NCBI RefSeq assembly: GCF_047495875.1 | Contig: NC_092474.1 | Location: 13,506,573-13,570,572 of the forward strand | Source of the DNA: Pithys albifrons albifrons | Taxonomy: Eukaryota > Chordata > Aves > Passeriformes > Thamnophilidae | DNA length: 64,000 nt | Direction: 5' to 3' | In this document: piece by piece, positions 43,386 through 52,542 of the stretch | Numbering within the stretch: the first letter of the stretch is position 1 | How the letters are laid out: each line of letters opens with the position of its first letter | Notes under the pieces: generated by a model | Told to the model about the DNA's origin: nothing | Databases searched by the model: none | Seen by the model: the letters and a program-made list of their open reading frames with translations, nothing else | Position numbers and translations under genes: made by a program

Positions 43386-44324
43386 TCCTCTGGACTCACT
43401 TTCAGGTTCCAGCAGCAAACTCCTGCTGCCTGGGATGGGATGCAGGGACAGCACTGCTGCTCTCCCAGAGCAGGGAGCCTCCTCAGCACCCTGGCAGCCT
43501 GGAAGTCATGCCCAAGACATCCCAAATCCCTGGTTATCCCAGCAACAGGGCTCCCTGCAGCTCCCTGGTCACTCCAGACCCTGTGACAGCCCAGAGCAGT
43601 TCACTGGCTGCCAGTAAATCCTGATCTCCCCAGCCTGAGCAGTGTCCTGGGAAGGTCTGATGGGCCATCGGGAAGGGAACAAAGGCAGATTCATCCACTC
43701 CAGCCCTGCCCACACATTCCTGCACGTAAGGAGGGACAGGCTGGCACCTAAAGGCAGGGACAGGAGAGGGGAGCAGCTCCCAGGAAAGGGTTCACCTGGA
43801 AAACAGAGAGGCAGCTGGAGGTGAGTGGGGAAAGAAACCTCCCTGAGCAAACACCCCAGCTCGAAATGAAGCACCTGAGGGCCAAGTTGGCACATGAAAG
43901 GAAATTAAGGCAGCCCATAAAAAATTAACAGAGATGTGTAACTTGAGCTCTGGGGAATCACACACCTGCTCCCTGTTGGTGTGAGGTGGTGAAGGCTCTC
44001 CACACTTCCAAGCATATCCCTGGGCCTGTGGATAAACCCCCGAGCTGGCACAGACAGCAAGGGGAACACAAACACCCAGCCATGGATGAGCAGAACCAGA
44101 GGTTGAGGATACAAAAACCAGCTGCTAAAGAGCCTTGTGCTGCTCCCAGATCTTTCCACCCCTTCCAGCAGTGAAGTGACGTGGTGGTCCCGTCCCACAG
44201 CTGACCTGGATTCCACAGCTCCCACCCCTGTGCTCATCCCACCTCTGCCACAAAGCCCCAGGGCTCACACCAGCCCCACACACGCTCCCTATAAGATCTT
44301 TTTCCTAAGCCTGGTCTAACTTAG

Positions 44325-45200
44325 AATCATGGAATGGATTGGGTTGGAAAAGACCTCCGAGATCATCAAAGTCCAACCCTTGGGCCAACTCCAGTCCCTT
44401 TACCAGATCATGGCACTCAGTGCCACGGCCAAGCTCAGTTGAAAAACCTCCAGGGATGGGGAATCCACCCCCTCTCTGGGCAGCCCATTCCAATCCCTGA
44501 GCACTCTCTCTGCAAAGAAGTTTTTTCTGCTCTTCAACTTCAATTTCCCCTGGCAGAGCTTGAGCCCATCGTGCCCCCTTGTCCTATTGCTGAGTGCCTG
44601 GGAGAAGAGACCAACCCCCACCTGGCCACAACTTCCCTTCAGGCACTTCCAGACAGTGCTGAGGTCACCTCTGAGCCTCTTCTTCTCCAGGCTAAACACC
44701 CCCAGCTCCCTCAGCCTCTCCCCACAGCACTTGTGCTCCAGTCCCTTCTTCAGCCTCGTTGCTCTTCTCAGTTGGGTTGGAAGAGACCTCTGAGATCATC
44801 AAGTCCAATCCTTGATCCAACCCCACTGTGACCACCAGCCCAGGGCACAAAGTGCCCTGGGCTGGTGGTCACAGTGGGGTTGGATCAAGACGTGGTGGAT
44901 TCTCTGTCCCTGGAGGTGTTTCAGAGGACACTCAGAGCCACATCCAGTCCCTTCTCCAGCCTCGTTGCTCTTCTCTGGCCCCACTCCAGCCCCTCAATCT
45001 CTTGCCTCAACTGAGGGGCCCAGAACTGAACACAACACTCAAGGTGTGGCCTCCCCAAGGCAGAGTCCAGGGGAAGGGTCACTGCTCTGGGCCTGCTGGC
45101 CACGCTAGTTTGGATCCAGGCCAGGATCCCATTGGCCTTCTTGGCCACCTGGGCACACTGGTGGCTCCTGTTGAGCTTCCTGTCAATTAGAGCCAGTCTC
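44325..45200 (-). mobile_element. Long antisense CR1 LINE with nested insertion
   Basis: Antisense CR1 from gaatcatggaatggattggg to the 3' ORF-derived part (ggccttcttggccacctggg). A 174-bp segment interrupts it at 44770-44943, flanked by a 32-bp direct repeat. Confidence 0.88.
44811..44889. repeat. Perfect 38-bp inverted repeat with 3-nt loop
   Basis: Left arm 44811-44848 and right arm 44852-44889 are exact reverse complements around an AAA loop. It lies inside the segment nested in the CR1 copy. Confidence 0.97.
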
Positions 45201-46689
45201 AGCTCAAACTTGGCTCAAACCTTCCCATCTTCCCATCAGGACCATCCCAACCACATCTCCCACAAACCTGTGACTGACCAACCCATGAGCCTTCCAAGAG
45301 GCTCCATCTCCATCAGCCAAGGGGCTGAGGTGCCCCCTTGGGTAACTGGGGGGTAGAAGCCCTGCCAAACTCCCTGTGCCACCAGGAAGGTGCCCAAACT
45401 CCTGGCAGATCCATTACTTGAGGGATGTGAGATCCCAAAGCACTGGCACACTGTCCAAAATTAATCCAGAGGGAAGAAGGGCCGTGTCAGAAAAACGAGC
45501 TGCAATTGGTACATCCCATCCACCAATAATGGGAATAAACCCACGGACAAAGGAAGGTCCCAAGGTGTCCCCTGCAGCACCCACTGCCAGGATCCCACTG
45601 CTCCAGGAGCTGGCGGGAATTTTAATCACCTCAACAGGGATAACACTCACAGGGACCCCCCAAAACTCCAGCTGAGCATCCTCAGGGATGCCAAGGATCT
45701 TGTTCTGGAGGTGTTGGGGCACAGCTTCCCATGGCAGGCAGGATGGTCTCCTCCTGGGAAAACCAGCAGGGCTGGACTCCTCCTGCTGTGGAATTCCTGG
45801 CCTGGCTTGATCCAAGTAAGGCCCAGCAGCTGTGGAAAGCCCCTCAGGGACCCCCAAAGCCTGTTCAGCCCAGCAGCTGAGCCCCACAGAGAGCAGCCTG
45901 TGGCTCCCACAAACAGGCTTGGGGGCAGCAAACCAGGTCAGGGCAACTGCTCATCCAAGGCCCATCCCATTTATTGTCATCCCAGGAGAAAGGGGACACA
46001 AAGTCCCCCTGAGCCCCCACTGCTGCTCCAGAGGGGACCCCTGACAGGTGTCCAAGCTCCAGGAAACTTCACATGACACAAAACACCTACAGGGAACAGC
46101 ACCACCACCTCCACCAAGGCTCTCCCAGGCTGGAGCTGTCCCACAGCTCCTTTTTATCCAGCCGGGGGTTTCCCCCCCTAAAACCTCCATGGGGGACCCA
46201 GTTCCCAGCTGGTTCCACCCCTCAGCAAGGCCAGCACTGCCCCTTCCCACCGATGTGCCGTGCCCTGAGCCACACACAGGGCTGTGCTGGCTGTCCCTGC
46301 CACCACCCAGGGTGGCTGAAGGAGTCCCAGCCCTTCCAGAGGGTCGTGCCCCCCTGGGGGCTCTGGCTGTGGCCAGGACACGGTGCCCGGGGGCACGGCT
46401 GGGGAGGGGGCTGGTCCGGGCTGACCCCACACAGCCCTCCGGGATGGCCCGGGGGGCAGGGCTGGCACACGGACACGGAGGGACACCGGGGGGACACGGG
46501 CATGGCCCGGCCGAGGGGGGCGGGATCCCCCTGTGCCCGGGCAGGGGGCAGGAGGGGACACGGGCAGGGCTGGGAGGGCACAGCGGGGACAAGACGGGGA
46601 CGGGGCAGGGGACACGGGGGAGACCAGCCTGGGACAGAGGGACATAGTCCGGACCGGAGCGAGGGGGGCGGGCCAGGGGGATGGGATGG

Positions 46690-47655
46690 GGACACAGCCC
46701 GGGGCACGAGAGGGGTGGGGCAGAATGGGGACACAGCCCGGGGCCCCAGGGGCAGAGGGGACACAGCCCGGGGCACGGGGGGGGGCAGAGGGGACACAGC
46801 CCGGGGCACGGGGGGCAGAATGGGGACACAGCCCGGGGCACGGGGGGCAGAGGGGACACAGCCCGGGGCACGGGGGGGGCAGAGGGGACACAGCCCGGGG
46901 CACGGGGGGGGGGGCAGAGGGGACACAGCCCGGGGCACGGGGGGGGGGCAGAGGGGACACAGCCCGGGGCACGGGGGGCAGAGGGGACACAGCCCGGGGC
47001 ATGGGGGGGGGGGCAGAGGGGACACAGCCCGGGACATGGGGGGGGGGCAGAGGGGACACAGCCCGGGGCATGGGGGGCAGAGGGGACACAGCCCGGGGGG
47101 CAGAGGGGACACTGCCCGGGGCATGGGGGGCAGAGGAGACACAGCCCGGGGGACAGAGGGGACACAGCCCGGGGCACGGGGGGGGGGCAGAGGGGACACT
47201 GCCCGGGGCACGGGGGGCAGAGGCGACACTGCCCGGGGGGCAGAGGGGACACTGCCCGGGGCACGGGGGGCAGAGGGGACACTGCCCGGGGCATGGGGGG
47301 CAGAGGAGACACAGCCCGGGGGACAGAGGGGACACAGCCCGGGGCACGGGGGGGGGGCAGAGGGGACACTGCCCGGGGCACGGGGGGCAGAGGGGACACA
47401 GCCCGGGGGACAGAGGGGACACTGCCCGGGGCACGGGGGGCAGAGGGGACACTGCCCGGGGCACGGGGGGCAGAGGCGACACTGCCCGGGGGGCAGAGGG
47501 GACACTGCCCGGGGCACGGGGGGCAGAGGGGACACAGCCCGGGGCACGGGGGGCAGAGGCGACACTGCCCGGGGCACGGGGGGCAGAGGCGACACTGCCC
47601 GGGGGGCAGAGGGGACACTGCCCGGGGCACGGGGGGCAGAGGGGACACTGCCCGG
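46690..47655 (+). repeat. G/C-rich minisatellite just inside AP1B1 intron 1
   Basis: About 30 copies of a 28-35-bp unit, ggcagaggggacacagcccg then gggcacgggg, with G-run length changes and a cactgcc variant in the half nearest the promoter. Confidence 0.95.
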
Positions 47656-47931
47656 ACCGGGACAGGGCAGGGCACAGGGACAGGGCACGGGCCGGAACAG
47701 GGCACGGGGACAGGACACGATCCGGCCCCGGGGGGCAGAGCGGGGGCAGGCCCGGCCGGAAAGGAGCGCGGGGCCGGCGCGGGCAGGGAGGCCCGTCCCG
47801 CGGTGCGAAGGGGCAGGGACCGCGAGAGAGCAGCGAGGCCCGCCCGACCCCGCGGGCCGCGGTCCCGGCTCAGCACTCCCGGCCCGACCCGACCCAACCC
47901 GATCCCGTCACACTCCCGGCCCGGCCCGTAC

Positions 47932-47995
47932 CTACAGCCGCCGCCGCCCGCGGGCACCGGAACTGACACTGCGAGCGCTTCCGGGGCCGGGCGGG
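47932..47995 (-). promoter_or_regulatory. AP1B1: AP1B1 CpG promoter and non-coding exon 1
   Basis: The CpG-dense core (about 47650-48010) ends on the minus strand with a strong donor, gtag|gtacgg, at 47932/47931. An ETS-type CCGGAAGC (47983-47976 minus) lies in the same block, typical of housekeeping promoters. There is no TATA box. The transcription start is not fixed. Confidence 0.65.
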
Positions 47996-48004
47996 GCCAG
48001 CGGG

Positions 48005-48420
48005 GCGGGGATAGCGATGGGAACGGGAATGGGAATGGGGATGGGAGCGGGAATGGGAATGGGGATGGGAGCGGGAATGGGAATGGGGATGGGAACGGGG
48101 ATGGGGATGGGGATGGGGATGGGGATGGGGATGGGGATGGGGATGGGAACGGGGACGGGGACGGGGACGGGGACGGGGACGGGGACGGGGACGGGGACGG
48201 GGATGGGGATGGGGACGGGGATGGGGACGGGGACGGGGACGGGGACGGGGACGGGGACGGGGATGGGGATGGGGATGGGGATGGGAGCGGGAATGGGAAT
48301 GGGGATGGGAACGGGGATGGGAACGGGGATGGGGATGGGAGCGGGAATGGGAACGGGGATGGGGATGGGAACGAGGATGGGGATGGGGATGGGAACGGGG
48401 AATGGGAATGGGGATGGAGA
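48005..48420 (+). repeat. GGGGAT/GGGGAC/GGGAAT hexamer array upstream of AP1B1
   Basis: Almost uninterrupted six-base repeats, ggggat and ggggac, mixed with gggaat, gggaac and gggagc. Starts directly behind the AP1B1 promoter. Confidence 0.97.
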
Positions 48421-48825
48421 TGGGAACCGGGTTTGGGATGGGAGTGGGGAGGGGAACGGGGAATGGGGATGGGAGCGGGGAGGGGAACGGGGACGGGGAG
48501 AGGGGATGGGAATGGGGAATGGGAACAGGAATGAGGAGAGGGATGGGAACGGGGAATGGGAACAGGAATGGGGAGAGGGGATGGGAACGGGGAATGGGAA
48601 CAGGAATGGGGAGAGGGGATGGGAATGGGAATGGGGACGGGAACGGGGAATGGGAACGGGGAATGGGATGGGGATGGGGAGAGGTGGTGGGAACGGGGAA
48701 TGGGAACAGGAATAGGAACGGGAATGGGGAAAGGGAATGGAAACGGGGAGCAGGAACCAGGATCGGAATGGGGAATGGGAGTGGGGATGGGAAGAGAGGA
48801 CATGGGAGGAGGGCACGGGATGGGA
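48420..48825 (+). repeat. Higher-order repeat of the GGGAAT array
   Basis: Units of about 45-50 bp, gggaacggggaatgggaaca then ggaatggggagaggggat, derived from the hexamers. Confidence 0.85.
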
Positions 48826-48885
48826 TGGGATGGGATGGGATGGGATGGGATGGGATGGGATGGGATGGGATGGGATGGGATGGGA
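48826..48885 (+). repeat. Pure TGGGA microsatellite
   Basis: About 12 uninterrupted copies of gggat. Confidence 0.97.
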
Positions 48886-48989
48886 GAGAGGGGATGGGGA
48901 TATGGGGTGGGGAGAGAGGATGTGGGGCAGAGATATGGGGACAGGGGAGGGAACAGGGAACCCTGCAGGGGTGGGATGGGAGGGACAGG

Positions 48990-49440
48990 ACATGGGGATA
49001 AAGACAGGATAGGACAGGGTACACGAACGGGACAGGGAACAGGGACAGGACAGGGTATGGGGACAGGGGACAGCACAGGGGTTGGCAGGGGGGAATGGGG
49101 ACAGGGGGCAGCCCAGAGAGTGGGATGGGAGAGCAAGGAATGGGGACAGGGGCTGTGGGGTGGAGAGATATGGGGACGGGGACATCATAGGGAGTGAGAC
49201 AGACATAGGGACAGGGACAGGGTATGGGGACAGGGCAGGGGGTGGGGAAGAGGACAGAGCAGGGGGAGAGGGACAGGGCAGAGGACACTGCAGGGAGTGG
49301 AGAACAGGACAGGGCTTGGGGACAGGGACAGGGCATGGAGCAGGGACAGGACAGGGCATGGGGACAGGGACAGGGCATGGAGCAGGGACAGGAAAGGGCT
49401 TGGGGACAGGGACAGGACAGGGCATGGGAGCGGGTCACTC
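48990..49440 (+). repeat. GGGACAGG-type repeats
   Basis: Diverged copies of ggggacagggacagggcatg, best preserved at 49300-49430. Confidence 0.8.
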
Positions 49441-49499
49441 ATGGTGGCTCTTTCCCACTGAGGTGTCCGGTGGGAGCAGGGTGGGCACAGGGGTGCCTG

Positions 49500-49660
49500 G
49501 TGCCCACAGTCCCTGTGTCCCAGCACTGTCCATGATCTGTCCCCGTGTCCCCACCACCATCCATGATCTGTCCCCGTGTCCCAGCACTGTCCATGATCTG
49601 TCCCCGTGTCCCAGCACTGTCCATGATCTGTCCCCATGTCCCCAACACTGCCCATGGCCT
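49500..49660 (+). repeat. 33-bp x 4-5 repeat
   Basis: Copies of ccatgatctgtccccgtgtc then ccagcactgt, upstream of the NEFH side. Confidence 0.9.
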
Positions 49661-49800
49661 GTTCCACGCTCAGCCTCCCTCTCCATCCCAGCTCATCCCA
49701 CAGCCAGCACAGCCCCTGCTGCTGCTGGAGCCTCCACAGTGTTTTTGGGATGAGAGGCCTGGTGGGACGTTCCTGCTGCTGCTGCGGGACATGTGGGATC

Positions 49801-50410
49801 CTCCTGGGATCTACGGACCCGGCTGCTGATTGGCTGGGATCTATGGACCTGGCTGCTGATTAGCTGGGATCTACAGACCTGGCTGCTGATTGGCTGGGAT
49901 CTACGAACCCGGCTGCTGATTGGCTGGGATCTATGAACCCGGCTGCTGATTGGCTGGGATCTACAGACCCGGCTGCTGATTTTCTGGGACCTACAGACCC
50001 GGCTGCTGATTGTCTGGGACCTACAGACCCGGCTGCTGATTGGCTGGGACCTACAGACTCAGCTGTTGATTGGCTGGGATCTACAGACCCGGCTGCTGAT
50101 TGGCTGGGCTCTGTGCTCCTGGAAATTGATTGGCTGGGCTTTATACAACTGGCTGTTGATTGGTTGGGATCTATGTACCTGTGTGTTCATTGGCTGGGAT
50201 CTATGTACCTGGCTGCTGATTGGCTGTGATCTGTGCACCTGGGAGTTGATTGGCTGGGATCTGTGGACCTGGGTGTTAATTGGCTGGGCTCTGTGTGCCT
50301 GTCTGCTGATTGGCTGGGTGCCATGTACTTGACTGTTGATTGGCTGAGCTGTAGGAACCTGCCCACAGGTTGTGGTCCTTGTGTGTTGATTGGCTGGGTG
50401 GTCTGTGAAT
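49801..50410 (+). repeat. 30-bp minisatellite with a CCAAT box in most units
   Basis: About 20 copies of ggctgctgattggctgggat then ctacagaccc, in exact 30-bp phase until a 20-bp length change near 50370. Most units hold ATTGG, the reverse of CCAAT. Three further gattgg motifs follow at 50414, 50465 and 50491. Confidence 0.95.
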
Positions 50411-50529
50411 GCTGATTGGCCGCTGGTCCATATGGGCCGACCATCTGGGCTGTCCGTGAGCTCTGATTGGCCGGGCAGTACCAGAGCGCTGATTGGTCAG
50501 GCTGCCCATGATTGACAGGGCTGTCGATG

Positions 50530-51560
50530 CGTGCAGGGACCCACCCAAGGGCAGGTTTTGGGGGGCGAGGAGGGGACACCCCCCCTCCCCCCCTGCCCCT
50601 CCCAGCCAGGAGGGCAGACCTGGCTTTCCTGCCCTCACTCTGCCTGGGACCTCCTGCACCTCCCAGGGGTGTCCTCTGTCCCAAGGGTCGCAGGGGACAC
50701 TCCTGGCAGTACAGCCCCTCCACCCCACCCCGGGGGCCCACGAAGGTGGGGGGATCTGGGTGCTGTGCTCCCCCCCAACCAGGGTCGCGGCCCTGCATCC
50801 CACCCGTGCGAGAGGGGTGTCTGTACCACCCGGGGGTCCCGCTCTTTTCGCAGACGGGTGGGACCCTGCTCTGCCCTGGGTGGCCCCGGCTCCCTTCCCA
50901 GGGCTCCCACTCTCTCTTCTTGGGGGTCCCACTCTGTTCCCCAGGACTCTGCTCTCCGCTCAGGAGGTCCATGATCCTCTCAGGGGCTTCCCACTCCCTT
51001 CACACAGGGTCCTCCTTCTGTCCTTGGGGATCCTCGCCCCTTTTCCAGGGCTCCCATTGTCTGTTCCCAAAGATCCTGCTCCCTGCCCTGGAGGGTCCGT
51101 GCTCCCTTAGAGAGCATGCCCCTCTCTTCCCGGGGGTCCCAATCTCTGTCCTGGGGGGTCCCACTCTGCCCAGAAAATCCATGCCCTGTTCAGGAGCTCT
51201 CCACTCCCTTGCCGGAGCTCCCACTCTATTCCCAGGGCTCCTGTGCCCTGCCGGGGATTCCATGCTCCCTGCAGGAGCATCCCCCTCACTTCCTGGGGGT
51301 CCCACTCTCTGTCCTGGGGGGTCCCACTCTGCCCAGGGAACCCATGCCCTCTTCAAGAGCTCTCCACTCCCTTTCCGGAGCTCCCATTCTCTATTCCCAG
51401 GACTCCTGTGCCCTGCTGGGGATTCCATGCTCCCTCCAGGAGCATCCCCCTCCCTTCCTGGAGGTCCCACTCCCTATTCCCAAAGATCCCGCTGTGCCCT
51501 GGGGGTCCCCATTCTCTTGCCGGTGGGTCCGCACAGTCTCCTCGTGTGAGCCCCTCTCCC
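50530..51560 (+). repeat. Intergenic upstream NEFH region with about 170-bp tandem duplicates
   Basis: Two clear copies (about 51125-51297 and 51298-51470) containing ggtcccactctctgtcctgg, agctctccactccctt and gattccatgctccctgcagg, preceded by more diverged copies from 50870. No gene seen. Confidence 0.8.
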
Positions 51561-51760
51561 CGTCGCATGTCCCCGCTCCCCCCCGGGCGTGGTCTCGGGG
51601 TCCCCCCGCACCGGCGGGGCTGCGGCGGCGGCGCGGGGCGGTGCCGGTGGCGGTGCCGGTGCCCACCCCCGCTGCCGGTGGCGGGGCGGAGCGGCCACCC
51701 CGAGCCCTATAAAGCGGGGCGGCGGCTCCGGTGCCGCAGCGAGGGCGGAGGGGGGTCACC
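51560..51760 (+). promoter_or_regulatory. NEFH: NEFH promoter and 5'UTR
   Basis: CpG-rich sequence with a TATA-like box, CTATAAAG, at 51707-51714, 47 bp before the ATG at 51761. The start site would fall near 51738, leaving a short 5'UTR. The ATG context gtcaccATGa is good. Confidence 0.7.
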
Positions 51761-52542
51761 ATGAGCCTGATGCTGGAGACGCTGCTGGGCCCCCCGGGGG
51801 GGCTCCGCAAGGAGCCGGGCCGCGCTCCCCCGCGCTCCGCCGCCTCCAGCGGCTTCCACTCGTGGCCGGCCCCGGTGATGGGACGGGCGCGGGGCGCGGG
51901 CAGCGCGGCCGCGTCCTCCACCGAGAGCCTGGACTCGCTGAACGGCGAACCGCGGGCGCGCAACGAGAAGGAGCTGCTGCAGGTGCTGAACGACCGCTTC
52001 GCCGGGTACATCGAGCGGGTGCGGGCGCTGGAGCAGCAGAACCGGGCGCTGGCGGCGGAGGCGGCGGCGCTGCGGCAGCAGCAGGCGGGGCGCTCGGCCA
52101 TGGGCGAGCTGTACGCGCGGGAGCTGCGGGACATGCGGGGCACCGTCCTGCGCCTGGGCGCCGAGAAGGGGCAGCTGCGGCTGGAGCGGGCGCGCCTGGC
52201 CGAGGACGTGGCGGCGCTGCGGGGACGGCTGGAGGACGAGGCCCGGCAACGCGGGGAGCTGGAGGCGGCGGCCCGGGGGCTGGCGCAGCGCTCGGCGCAG
52301 GAGGAGCGGGCGCGGGCGCCGCTGGAGGAGCGGGCGCGGGCGCTGCGGGAGGAGGCGGAGCTGCTGCGGAGGCAGCACCGCGCCGAGGTGGGAGCGCTGC
52401 TGCGGGGGGGCGCGCCCCGAGCCGCCCGCAGAGCCGCCCGCAGCGCTGCGCCCCGGGGTCACCGCCGCGCTGCGAGACCTGCGCGCACAGCTGGAGGGCA
52501 CGGCCGCCCGCAGCACCCTGCAGGCAGAGGAGTGGTTCCGCG
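51761..52542 (+). CDS. NEFH: NEFH exon 1, head and coil 1
   Basis: From the ATG to EEWFR, donor cgcg|gtgagt. Reads in one frame to AEVGALL, then must shift at the G run 52404-52410 to regain [20 protein letters not shown] and TLQAEEWFR. Extremely GC-rich. Confidence 0.9.

Larger units (their letters stand above)
40168..47931 (-). other. AP1B1: AP1B1 intron 1
   Basis: A 7.8-kb intron separating the CpG promoter exon from the first coding exon. It holds the CR1 copies described, a small cagctcagcaaggct triplet (40590-40632) and the array at 46690-47655. The remainder is unremarkable unique sequence with no gene recognised. Confidence 0.6.

Noticed and set aside
45951..49136. Open reading frame of over 1,000 codons on the minus strand, and an 880-codon frame opposite it
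   Set aside because: Both are translations of G/C-rich minisatellites (PRAVSPLPP and GDGDGNGN repeats) crossing the AP1B1 promoter. There is no domain or start context, and frames stay open on both strands because the repeats lack stops.
51731..51760. Upstream GTG start for NEFH adding ten residues
   Set aside because: It is not an ATG and lies at or before the likely transcription start; the ATG at 51761 with a good context is preferred.
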